The notes beneath the pieces were generated by a model. The model was not told the DNA's origin. It was given only the letters and a program-made list of their open reading frames with translations, and searched no databases. Both the position numbers and the translations under genes were made by a program. Positions 1 to 5,928 of a DNA stretch of 10,514 bases are shown one piece after another. Position 1 is the first letter of the stretch; each line of letters opens with the position of its first letter. Origin of the DNA: JACQXM01 sp964569425. GTDB taxonomy: Bacteria; Planctomycetota; Phycisphaerae; UBA1845. Location: NCBI GenBank assembly GCA_964569425.1, contig CAZMVD010000140.1:1-10514 (forward strand), written 5' to 3'.

Positions 1-22
1 CGTCGCACCTTCGCTACCTCGC

Positions 23-67
23 ACCGGCCAACCACCGAATCCCGGACAGAATTGGCAAGTGGCCGGT
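23..67. repeat. 8-bp inverted repeat downstream of the VOC gene
   Basis: ACCGGCCA at 23-30 is the exact reverse complement of TGGCCGGT at 60-67, separated by 29 bases. It lies just past the stop of the minus-strand VOC gene, so it could form a loose hairpin in the transcript's 3' end. The long loop and absence of a T-tract make a classical intrinsic terminator unlikely. Nothing else is recognisable in bases 1-93. Confidence 0.3.
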
Positions 68-93
68 AACCCAACAACTTCCCCGATCAGCAC

Positions 94-483
94 CTATCCG
101 ATGTTCTGGCCGTACGAGAACTCAACCATGTTCCCGTCCGGATCGGGGACGCCGCAATAATACCCCACGACCGGCCCCGCGTACGTCGGTGGCCATACCC
201 CCGCGATGCCGTCCGTCTCGGCCTGGGCAAAAACCGCGTCCACATCCGCGCGACTATCGACAGCCATGCCGATGTGCTGCCAGCGCGGCTGTTCGTTTCG
301 CGGGTAATCCTCCTCCAACAGCACGATCACAAACTTCGGCGGCTCCTCGCCCCAGCCCATCCAGATAACATGAGAGCCGTCCTCGCGCCGTTCGTGCACC
401 GTGCGCATGCCGCAATAGCGGCGGTAGAAATCGACCGACCGTTGAATGTCTCGCACTTGAAATGCGATGTGCGTGCACTTCAT
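94..483 (-). CDS. VOC superfamily (glyoxalase/bleomycin-resistance fold) protein
   Basis: A 129-residue single-domain protein with the two beta-alpha-beta-beta-beta modules of the vicinal oxygen chelate superfamily. It opens with the usual HIAFQVRDIQRSVDFYRRYCG motif region (His5). The second module starts at QHIGMAV (His70), and the end carries DPDGNMVEF (Glu121). His5, His70 and Glu121 sit where VOC enzymes place metal ligands; Glu57 at the end of the first module could be a fourth. The family includes glyoxalase I, extradiol dioxygenases, fosfomycin-resistance enzymes and many lyases or isomerases, so the substrate cannot be named. The start is well supported: GGAGGAG lies 6 bases before the ATG. 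The gene is 95 bases downstream of the PEP-CTERM gene on the same strand and may be co-transcribed, though no functional link is evident. It is probably cytoplasmic, since no signal peptide is present. Confidence 0.88.
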   Translation of the reverse strand: MKCTHIAFQVRDIQRSVDFYRRYCGMRTVHERREDGSHVIWMGWGEEPPKFVIVLLEEDYPRNEQPRWQHIGMAVDSRADVDAVFAQAETDGIAGVWPPTYAGPVVGYYCGVPDPDGNMVEFSYGQNIG

Positions 484-578
484 CAGCGGCTCCTCCGCCG
501 TGGGATTGGGGAGCCCTCGCGCCGACTACTGTTACCAGACCTTGACGCGGGTGCGCTACCCTTGCTCCGCCCCGGCAC

Positions 579-1430
579 CTACGGAAGGATTCGGCGTCGC
601 CGCGCCGCCAGCCACACCCCGCCGAGCAGTAGCATGATCGTACTCGGCTCCGGGGTTACCACATACTCCAAGTGAAAATGAAACGGCTCCAGGAACCCGT
701 GGGGACCGGGCAATCCCGGCGGCACCGGCTGGTTCACCTGCTCGAGATTCTTCAGAAACTCGTAGGGAACCGTCAGGCTGATGTCCAGCGTATCCGTGCC
801 ATTCCCCATCACCACCGGATTCACCACGCCGAACAGTGTGTCCGGGGGAAAACCATGACCCGCGTGGCCGAAAATGCCAAACTGCTCGAACTCGTGCGTG
901 TTGCGGAATGGGTCCGTTGCCGTGCGATGATTGTGCAGATGGTTGTACGCCCCCAGGCCAAGCTGTTGAACCTGAGGATCCAGGAACAACGTGTGAAACA
1001 TGAACGTGCTCATGTTCACCGTCACGGGGTGATTGAACTTAATCCCCTCCACCGTCACCGTAATGTCGCTGCCGTGCATGATGCCGGGAAAATAATCGGT
1101 GTTGTTGTCCAACTTGAAGAAGGCGTGGGTCAACAGCGATTCGTCGGCGCCGATCACATCCGGGAAGGTATTGTCCACCAGCGTCCGTCGACCGAAGGCA
1201 TTCACCGAATTGAACGTGCGGATATTGGGCGCCCCTGCCAGCACCGTTGCGCTGGTCGGCCCGATGCCGCTGTAGTCCCGGTCGCCGAAGAAGCTGGCCG
1301 GGCCGGCGGCGGTCATGTAACTGACCGTCGTGCGGCTCACCCCAACCGGCTGCGGTGGCCCCGCCGCCCATGCCGCGCTACCAACCAGCAAGACGCCGAC
1401 AACGCCTACCCGTCCGCTCAGTGTCATCAT
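579..1430 (-). CDS. PEP-CTERM sorted exported protein of unknown function
   Basis: A 283-residue protein built for export and sorting. Residues 1-23 form a signal peptide: a short N-region with Arg7, a hydrophobic core at 8-18, and likely cleavage after an Ala-x-Ala-type site near residue 22. The C-terminus has the tripartite PEP-CTERM signal: Pro-Glu-Pro at 260-262, a hydrophobic helix at about 263-276, and the Arg-rich tail RRRR at 277-280. In known systems this tail is recognised by an exosortase (EpsH/XrtA type), which cleaves the protein during transfer to the cell surface or matrix. The mature region (about 24-258) has no cysteine. It includes a His/Asn/Phe-rich stretch at 161-195 (NHLHNHRT, FGHAGHGF), which might bind metal, but I recognise no domain. 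GAGGGGGC precedes the start ATG, followed immediately by a second ATG. No exosortase gene is visible in this window. Confidence 0.88.
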   Translation of the reverse strand: MMTLSGRVGVVGVLLVGSAAWAAGPPQPVGVSRTTVSYMTAAGPASFFGDRDYSGIGPTSATVLAGAPNIRTFNSVNAFGRRTLVDNTFPDVIGADESLLTHAFFKLDNNTDYFPGIMHGSDITVTVEGIKFNHPVTVNMSTFMFHTLFLDPQVQQLGLGAYNHLHNHRTATDPFRNTHEFEQFGIFGHAGHGFPPDTLFGVVNPVVMGNGTDTLDISLTVPYEFLKNLEQVNQPVPPGLPGPHGFLEPFHFHLEYVVTPEPSTIMLLLGGVWLAARRRRILP

Positions 1431-1483
1431 AGGTGCCCCCTCGCCTGGCCCGCACTTTCAGGACAAACCGGAAATACCACACA

Positions 1484-1499
1484 ATGGGCACCCGCCCAT
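1484..1499 (-). promoter_or_regulatory. Leader hairpin in predicted 5' UTR of the PEP-CTERM gene
   Basis: On the minus strand ATGGGC-GGGT-GCCCAT forms a perfect 6-bp stem with a 4-base loop. It lies between the predicted promoter and the PEP-CTERM start codon, about 55 bases before the ATG, so it would be part of the mRNA leader. It could affect stability or translation. There is no T-tract, so it does not look like an attenuator. Confidence 0.3.
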
Positions 1500-1526
1500 G
1501 TCCGGCCGGCCCGTCAACAACGCCCG

Positions 1527-1556
1527 ATTGTACCAAGACCTGGACGAATTCGCCAA
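1527..1556 (-). promoter_or_regulatory. Candidate sigma70-type promoter for the PEP-CTERM gene
   Basis: Read on the minus strand, TTGGCG (1551-1556) is followed after 18 bases by TACAAT (1527-1532). The -10 box matches the consensus at 5 of 6 positions and is preceded by TGG, giving an extended -10 (TGn). The -35 box matches at 4 of 6. Transcription would start near 1520 and give a leader of about 90 bases before the ATG at 1430. This is the best promoter-like signal I found in the window. Confidence 0.42.
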
Positions 1557-1581
1557 CAAAATCATGTTCGGTTAGCCAGGA

Positions 1582-1602
1582 CAGACCACTGCGCGTGGTC
1601 TG
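1582..1602. repeat. Perfect 8-bp inverted repeat upstream of the promoter
   Basis: CAGACCAC (1582-1589) and GTGGTCTG (1595-1602) are exact reverse complements around the 5-base centre TGCGC. The centre lies about 35 bases upstream of the candidate -35 box of the PEP-CTERM gene. The size and dyad symmetry fit a binding site for a dimeric regulator. Equally it could be an RNA hairpin in a read-through transcript from the release-factor-like gene. Confidence 0.4.
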
Positions 1603-1652
1603 GGGCACAGAATCTCAAAGGACGGCACGAAAGTACTCATCGGGCGCATCAT

Positions 1653-1690
1653 CGGCGCGGTTCGCGCCGCCCAGGCGAATTCGCCGGCGC
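1653..1690. repeat. Two adjacent GC-rich palindromes
   Basis: CGGCGCG (1653-1659) pairs with CGCGCCG (1663-1669) across a GTT loop. Immediately after it comes the perfect 12-base palindrome GGCGAATTCGCC (1674-1685). Both are non-coding and sit 50-100 bases beyond the inverted repeat at 1582-1602. GC-rich DNA yields short palindromes by chance, so individual significance is limited; the clustering is what draws attention. Confidence 0.3.
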
Positions 1691-1768
1691 TGCTTGACCC
1701 GACCCCGTTGGTTATGGGGAAGCGATGCAACTGACGCACCGACTGACGTGGCCGCCGACTTGTGCTGG

Positions 1769-1790
1769 TGAACCGTTTCCCGCCGGTTCA
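1769..1790. terminator. Possible hairpin after the release-factor-like gene
   Basis: TGAACCG (1769-1775) and CGGTTCA (1784-1790) form a 7-bp stem with an 8-base loop, about 67 bases beyond the minus-strand stop codon at 1857. No U-run follows on the minus strand, so an intrinsic terminator is only a weak call. It may instead be a 3'-end stabilising structure or chance. Confidence 0.22.
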
Positions 1791-1856
1791 AGGCCTGGAT
1801 GATGGGTATGGCGCCCCTTCACCTGCACCACCTGATGGGGCATTGTTTGGGTTTGA

Positions 1857-2393
1857 TCAATTCGCGCGGAGTGGTTTCGCGCCCGACTCTGCCCGCATCT
1901 GGTTGACCCGTTCCCAGACCTTGGGATGGCCCGCCAGGAACTTGACCAGATGCGCTGTGGACACGCCCAGGCATTGCGCTGCCTCCCGAACACGGGTCTG
2001 ACAGCTTCCTATAACATCGAGGACCTCTGCTACCACATGCCAGTAATGTTCGTTGCGCAATGCCACCTTGATCGCCCCCGTGGCCGTAAGATAGGAGCGA
2101 AACAGCTCGCTCGGCTGCGTGCCCATGTGCATGTCGGCGGTGCGAACTTCCAGCGCTATCGCCGCGCGCAGGCGCCGCAACGCGCGCGCTTTGTTCAGGT
2201 GCTGGGAGCGCTCCTCCGAGGCCGTCGCCATGAGCCCCGTCGGTGCATGCCGAAGCCGCACGGCCGAACTGGTCTTGTTTCGTTTTTGCCCGCCGGGCCC
2301 GCTTGCCCGATAACAGTCGATCGCGCATTGCCGCAACAACACATCGTCCGATAGCTCCAGGAATGCCGCGGCACCTTGTCGCATGGTTGGCAT
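1857..2393 (-). CDS. Release-factor-like GGQ protein with C-terminal HTH-like domain
   Basis: A 178-residue protein carrying the peptidyl-hydrolase domain of class I release factors. The catalytic GGQ is at 34-36 within RASGPGGQKRNKTSSAV, followed by the conserved ERSQHLNKARAL region at 61-72, as in RF1/RF2 domain 3. The codon-recognition domains are absent, so it cannot read stop codons as RF1/RF2 do. This resembles ribosome-rescue hydrolases (ArfB, mtRF-R), which release peptides from stalled ribosomes. Unlike ArfB it lacks a short basic tail. Residues about 100-178 instead form a predicted helical domain with a helix-turn-helix-like stretch (REAAQCLGVSTAHLVKFLAG, 135-154). GGQK replaces the usual GGQH of RF1/RF2. 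From memory, a similar two-part architecture occurs in bacterial 'release factor-like' proteins, but I cannot verify this. GAGGA lies 6 bases before the ATG. The gene is divergent from the lipoprotein gene. Confidence 0.88.
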   Translation of the reverse strand: MPTMRQGAAAFLELSDDVLLRQCAIDCYRASGPGGQKRNKTSSAVRLRHAPTGLMATASEERSQHLNKARALRRLRAAIALEVRTADMHMGTQPSELFRSYLTATGAIKVALRNEHYWHVVAEVLDVIGSCQTRVREAAQCLGVSTAHLVKFLAGHPKVWERVNQMRAESGAKPLRAN

Positions 2394-2558
2394 CGTTGTT
2401 CCTCTGGTTCACGACCCCCATAATCGTATCGAATCGTCCTGCGTCGCTCACCTGGACGCCTGCGACGATAAGCCCACTCCCCAGCTAAGCGACATTCTTT
2501 GAACTGTCCAAGTCGCGCCCCGGACCTACCGATAACCCGAAAAAGGAGTCCTTGCCAA

Positions 2559-2574
2559 CCGGCTTGAATGCCGG
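2559..2574 (+). repeat. Small hairpin just upstream of the lipoprotein start
   Basis: CCGGC (2559-2563) pairs with GCCGG (2570-2574) around TTGAAT. It ends three bases before the GGGGAG ribosome site and covers the upstream in-frame ATG at 2568, arguing against that ATG as the start. It might modulate translation; a 5-bp stem is weak evidence. Confidence 0.22.
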
Positions 2575-2576
2575 AT

Positions 2577-2591
2577 CGGGGAGATACCATG
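2577..2591 (+). promoter_or_regulatory. Ribosome binding site that decides the lipoprotein start
   Basis: GGGGAG at 2578-2583 lies 5 bases before the ATG at 2589. The next upstream in-frame ATG (2568) has a poorer site 19-24 bases away (AAGGAG near 2543) and would add PDRGDT before the basic N-region of the signal peptide. The start at 2589 gives a canonical lipoprotein signal (MKMNALKS followed by a hydrophobic core). Confidence 0.7.
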
Positions 2592-4580
2592 AAAATGAAT
2601 GCCCTCAAGAGTCTGATCTGCATCGCCGCCGTCATCGCGGTCATCATCGGGTGCAATGCCGCCCTCAACCCCGGCGGAGGCGGAGGAGGCGGCGGCGGAA
2701 ACACTGGCGGAAGCTTCGACACTGTCGACAGTTCCTTCTCCGAAGCCCCACAGTCGCCCGGAGGGACCGGCGGCGTGATTCCCGGAGGCGGCGGCGGACC
2801 TGGCGATGACCCCGCTCTGCCGCCGGGCGAGGAAACGCGCAGTTTCTTTACCGCCTTCCAGATCGACCCCACCGCGGAAGACTCCGCCGGTCCAAAGTTT
2901 GTGGTCGCCGCCGACATGGACAACGACGGCCTGCTTGATCTGGTCAGCGCATGGAACCAATCACAGCCGGTGCAACTGCACCTGCAGCGGCGGGATGCGC
3001 AGGGGAACATCTCCTTCCGTACCATCACACTCGGCGGTACTTCACCCATTGCCATTGTGGCCGGCCTGCAAGTCGGGCACATCGACGGCGATGGCTTCCT
3101 CGACGTCGTTGTGCTCTCGAAAGCCACCGGCGCCGTGACCCTGTGCCCCACCAATCCACCGTCGGAAATCAGCCCGCTGGAGGGCGAAATCATCGTCTTG
3201 TTCAGCCCGGGCGATGCGGCGCTTATCCCCGATGGCGACCGTTGGACCCAAATGATCCTTGTGAATCCGTTCGTTCGCGACCGTTGGATCCACAACCAGT
3301 TCCCCGGAGTCTTGTTTAAGGACATCGAAGAGACCAAGACCAAGCCCGAGTGGTCCGGCTTTGCCAGCCTGGCGGTCGGCAATATCGACGGTGTGCCCGG
3401 TGACGAGATCGTCGTAGCCCTCAACCCCGGCGAGTGTCGCGAACTTGGACAGGAGCCGCCCACCAACACGGTGGACTTGTGGATCAATCCCGGAACGGCC
3501 CTGGCCCGGGACGATGCGCGCTGGGGGGTGGATGCCGGCATCGGACTCTCCCGTGGCGTTCCCATTCTGCTGATGTCGGATGCCCCGCAGGTCAAAGACA
3601 TTGCCCTGACGGACGTAGATGGCGATGGCGACCTGGACGTCGTGGCGACCTTTACCAACGCCCTCAGCTTGAATATCCGCTGGGCGCGCAACCCGCTCGT
3701 TCCGCACGTTCCCGGTGGCCCCAGCGGCTTCGCCGAAGTCACCAGCGGATTTGTTCCCGGTGTGAATATCTGTAATGGAGGCGCCAACGCCGGCGGCGTC
3801 TGTCCCGATGGTGACGTCGATTGTCCAGGCACACCCGACGGAACTTGCACCGCCGGCGTGTGCAACGGCGGGGTAGCCAACGGCAACGCTTGCACCAACG
3901 ACGGCCAATGCGCCGGCGTCGAAGCGGGAACCTGCATCATCGGACAATGGCGCTACCACGCCGACGGCTGGCAGCGGCGACCCATCGGCCAGCTCGATAC
4001 CGGTGCCGACGTGATCAAGATCGGCGATATCGACGGTGACGGATTCGACGACGTGCTGGTTCGCTCGCTCACCGGTCAAATCGTTCAGTGGTTCCGGCGG
4101 CCCAATCCGCTGGTCGTTCAGCCCGAGTTCCCGCCGAACGATCCCACGCCCGACCGTTTCAACTTCCCCTGGCCGGTCTATACCTTGACCGAATTCAACC
4201 AGCAGGAACCGGAAGCGATCGGGATCGGTGACCTCACCGGAAACGGTCTCAACGAAGTTGTCGTCGCTGCCGAAGGGGCCGTACTCTGGTATGACGGGTC
4301 CAATGAACCCACTCTGTACGATCCGTGGAAGCCCAACACCATCATTCAGGATAGTGCGGGGGTATTCACCGACTCCGCCGCCGCTGCAGGGCAGACGCCC
4401 GGCACCGGCGCGGGCGTGACCCAGACCGATCCGGACACACACATCAACGCGTTGCTCGTTGTAGACCTCGACGGCGATGGCCGAATGGACATCGTCGGAA
4501 CCCTCGACCGCCGCAGCGGCGCGGGTCTTAGCGACGATCGTCTCGTGTGGTATCGAAACATCCGCACCACCGAGGATTAG
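2589..4580 (+). CDS. FG-GAP/VCBS beta-propeller lipoprotein with Cys-rich insert
   Basis: A 663-residue exported lipoprotein (numbering from the ATG at 2589). Residues 1-21 form a lipoprotein signal peptide ending in the lipobox VIIGC, with Cys22 as the lipidated residue. The next residue is Asn, not Asp, so by the E. coli rule it would go to the outer membrane. A flexible Gly-rich linker follows (nine Gly from about residue 29, more to about 70). Seven FG-GAP-type calcium loops follow (pattern DxDxDGxxD or degenerate), near residues 109-117, 164-172, 265-273, 342-350, 480-488, 548-556 and 626-634. Seven repeats fit a seven-bladed propeller, as in integrin-alpha-like proteins, usually a binding scaffold. 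Between repeats four and five, residues 395-449 hold eight cysteines in two similar units. No catalytic domain is seen; the role is probably surface binding or adhesion. It is the only plus-strand gene here. Confidence 0.9.
   Translation: MKMNALKSLICIAAVIAVIIGCNAALNPGGGGGGGGGNTGGSFDTVDSSFSEAPQSPGGTGGVIPGGGGGPGDDPALPPGEETRSFFTAFQIDPTAEDSAGPKFVVAADMDNDGLLDLVSAWNQSQPVQLHLQRRDAQGNISFRTITLGGTSPIAIVAGLQVGHIDGDGFLDVVVLSKATGAVTLCPTNPPSEISPLEGEIIVLFSPGDAALIPDGDRWTQMILVNPFVRDRWIHNQFPGVLFKDIEETKTKPEWSGFASLAVGNIDGVPGDEIVVALNPGECRELGQEPPTNTVDLWINPGTALARDDARWGVDAGIGLSRGVPILLMSDAPQVKDIALTDVDGDGDLDVVATFTNALSLNIRWARNPLVPHVPGGPSGFAEVTSGFVPGVNICNGGANAGGVCPDGDVDCPGTPDGTCTAGVCNGGVANGNACTNDGQCAGVEAGTCIIGQWRYHADGWQRRPIGQLDTGADVIKIGDIDGDGFDDVLVRSLTGQIVQWFRRPNPLVVQPEFPPNDPTPDRFNFPWPVYTLTEFNQQEPEAIGIGDLTGNGLNEVVVAAEGAVLWYDGSNEPTLYDPWKPNTIIQDSAGVFTDSAAAAGQTPGTGAGVTQTDPDTHINALLVVDLDGDGRMDIVGTLDRRSGAGLSDDRLVWYRNIRTTED
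3771..3938 (+). repeat. Region encoding a tandem four-cysteine module (two copies)
   Basis: This part of the lipoprotein gene encodes residues 395-449. Copy 1 has Cys at 395, 405, 412 and 420; copy 2 has Cys at 425, 435, 441 and 449. Both begin CNGG and have Cys spacings of 9, 5-6 and 7 residues, so they look like a degenerate tandem duplication. Eight cysteines could make four disulfides after export. The rest of the mature protein has only two other cysteines apart from the lipidated one (186 and 283). Confidence 0.75.
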
Positions 4581-4664
4581 CGCAGGGATATCGCACCGCC
4601 CAGAACCCGACGCAATGGCTATCGGCGGCGAAACGCATCGTCAGTGCCGTCGCGCTTTTAAGAA

Positions 4665-4688
4665 TGCTGCGGGATGGAGCCCGCAGCA
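4665..4688 (-). terminator. Strong 9-bp hairpin, probable terminator for the minus-strand cell-wall operon
   Basis: TGCTGCGGG (4665-4673) pairs perfectly with CCCGCAGCA (4680-4688) across a 6-base loop. Read on the minus strand, the stem is followed by TTCTTAAAAG, a moderately T-rich run, which fits an intrinsic terminator about 120 bases past the stop of the membrane-protein gene. Read on the plus strand, nothing T-rich follows, although the hairpin could still protect the lipoprotein mRNA 3' end. It lies in the 229-base convergent gap 4581-4809, which contains no convincing gene. Confidence 0.5.
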
Positions 4689-4784
4689 ATGGTCACCAGC
4701 CCGGCTGGCGCCGGCCGGTCGGGAATCGGCGCTCGATCACCACTCCCTTTGCGGAACAGATAACGAGTTGGTCCCCTCCCCGTA

Positions 4785-4799
4785 ACCGCCCTTGGCGGT
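4785..4799. terminator. Short GC hairpin at the end of the membrane-protein gene
   Basis: ACCGCC-CTT-GGCGGT forms a perfect 6-bp stem with a 3-base loop, 11 bases past the minus-strand stop codon at 4810. No T-tract follows on either strand, so it may be a weak or factor-assisted terminator, working with the larger hairpin at 4665-4688. Confidence 0.3.
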
Positions 4800-4809
4800 A
4801 CCGAGGAAA

Positions 4810-5637
4810 CTATCCCTTCGCTGGGGCCGCAACGGCCGCCCGACGGGTCAACAACGTCTGGAGAATCACGGAGGTCACAAAGAAGCCGCCGATCCCCATG
4901 CCCATGATGCCGGCGTTATTCTCCACAGACTGATAGGCACTGGGAACCAACTGCCCCAACAGCGTCATGATCCCGGACACGACAAACGCTGTGCCGAATA
5001 GGGACGTGGTCAGGATCAGCATAGGGCGGACCAGCAACACGCCGACAAACAGTCCGGCCGCCAGCGCCGCCGCTACCAGCAATCGACCGTTGAGCGCCAC
5101 GTTCGAGTGTTCCTGCTTGATGTAGCTCCAGAACTGCTGAACCCACTCACTCGCGTACTTGTCGAAGACCGGGGAAGTTCCTTCCGTACCGACGGCATCG
5201 CCCGCCAGCGTCGCCTGGATTGCCGGAGCGGCATAGACCGACTCAAAGTCAGTCACGTGCGGCGCCACATTCCGGTAGCCAAAGGCCCCTGCCGCCACCA
5301 CCGCCAGCGCTAAGGCCGTGGCAACGCCTGCCCAGATACGAAAGGTCAGGTGCGCCACGGTCGCCATCATCGCCGCCGAAATCATCGCACACAGCGGAAC
5401 GGAATACCCGCCCTCGCGACCGAAGAAGGCTCCGAACGTTGCCCCCAGCCCGGCAAAGAGCAGCGTAAAACCCGGGCGCGCCAGTTTTGCCCCCAGCACG
5501 CTCAAGCCGATTCCCGCAATCAACAACACTACCGCCGCGGGAACCACCCGCGTGAGCGCATCGGGCGGCAGTTGTTGGGCGAAGTTCGCCGCCAACCGTT
5601 CGATTAACGTGCTCATTTCATTCATGGCGCTGACCAT
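4810..5637 (-). CDS. Uncharacterised polytopic membrane protein at the end of the dcw block
   Basis: A 275-residue inner-membrane protein with no family I can name with confidence. By hydrophobicity it has about seven transmembrane segments: roughly 30-49, 54-72, 79-97, 100-119, 184-203, 205-229 and 243-263. Most are rich in Gly, Ala and small residues. Residues 121-183 form one large polar loop (SEWVQQFWSYIKQEHSN near 163-179), predicted helical. The GLSVLGAKLARPGF pattern followed by a Gly-rich helix is reminiscent of DUF4203/TMEM198-like membrane proteins, but that is an impression. The start is uncertain: Met1 (5637), Met5 (5625) and Met8 (5616) are all possible, and GAGAGG abuts the first ATG, which is too close for Met1 and rather far (12 bases) for Met5. 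It follows ftsQ by 291 bases on the same strand, so it may have its own promoter. It occupies the place of ftsA/ftsZ in other bacteria. Confidence 0.75.
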   Translation of the reverse strand: MVSAMNEMSTLIERLAANFAQQLPPDALTRVVPAAVVLLIAGIGLSVLGAKLARPGFTLLFAGLGATFGAFFGREGGYSVPLCAMISAAMMATVAHLTFRIWAGVATALALAVVAAGAFGYRNVAPHVTDFESVYAAPAIQATLAGDAVGTEGTSPVFDKYASEWVQQFWSYIKQEHSNVALNGRLLVAAALAAGLFVGVLLVRPMLILTTSLFGTAFVVSGIMTLLGQLVPSAYQSVENNAGIMGMGIGGFFVTSVILQTLLTRRAAVAAPAKG

Positions 5638-5652
5638 CCTCTCTCATTCCGG

Positions 5653-5709
5653 CGATTCCGCCATCGGGAAGCTCCGCCGACACATTAGCGGTGCCGACGA
5701 TTCCGCAAT
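5653..5709. repeat. Imperfect 12-bp direct repeat upstream of the membrane-protein gene
   Basis: CGATTCCGCCAT (5653-5664) and CGATTCCGCAAT (5698-5709) match at 11 of 12 positions, with starts 45 bases apart. They lie just upstream of the minus-strand membrane-protein gene, in the 291-base gap before ftsQ, where a regulator could bind. I saw no convincing -35/-10 pair here and no gene in the rest of the gap (5638-5928). Confidence 0.3.
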
Positions 5710-5928
5710 GGTCGCCTCCAGACTATTCTACTGCCTATTCGTCGGCCCCGGCGCATTATTCTGTGCAATGGATACCGCTTACGCGCCACAGGATCGTGCG
5801 CCAAGTGTTACTGAACAGGCGGGTAGGACTTAGGGAAATCGACTCGCCGACCCCTGGAGTAAATTCACGTCGCCCGCGCCGCACGTCCAACCTGGCCCAA
5901 TCGACGAAGCGCCAATCAAGTCACGAGC

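Larger units (their letters stand above)
1431..1856. other. 426-base intergenic region with promoter and inverted repeats, no gene
   Basis: This gap lies upstream of the PEP-CTERM gene and downstream of the release-factor-like gene. Small open frames cross it on both strands, but none has a convincing ribosome site, recognisable protein motif or independent composition, so I call no gene. It holds a candidate minus-strand promoter (1527-1556), a 5'-leader hairpin (1484-1499) and several inverted repeats or palindromes between 1582 and 1790, listed separately. A small RNA or regulatory leader is possible but is not shown by sequence alone. Confidence 0.6.

Noticed and set aside
672..1697. A 341-residue plus-strand open frame
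   Set aside because: It is antisense to the PEP-CTERM gene, whose signal peptide, PEP motif and ribosome site are all coherent. The plus-strand product is Arg/His-rich and featureless.
1433..1771. Small open frames in the 1431-1856 gap that could be a short gene
   Set aside because: None has a good ribosome site, conserved motif or plausible hydrophobic pattern; composition is Arg/Pro/Thr-rich as expected from random GC-rich frames.
2394..2588. Promoter boxes for the divergent release-factor-like and lipoprotein genes
   Set aside because: I looked for -35/-10 pairs on both strands (for example TACGAT on the minus strand and TTGAAC at 2500-2505 on the plus strand), but no pair had both boxes with acceptable spacing. 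Promoters must lie here, yet I cannot place them.
2195..3940. A 581-residue open frame on the minus strand, proline- and serine-rich
   Set aside because: It runs antisense to the lipoprotein gene and across the release-factor-like gene. Its poly-proline run is just the complement of the poly-glycine codons, it has no ribosome site or domain, and long antisense frames are common in GC-rich DNA.
3042..4442. A 466-residue open frame on the minus strand with Gly/Val/Asp-rich repeats
   Set aside because: It mirrors the FG-GAP repeats on the other strand: GAT/GAC-rich calcium loops read backwards as Val/Ile-Asp strings. No independent start signal or recognisable domain was seen.
5318..5833. A 171-residue plus-strand frame reaching into the gap before ftsQ
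   Set aside because: Most of it is antisense to the membrane-protein gene, and the part in the gap is short and without motifs.
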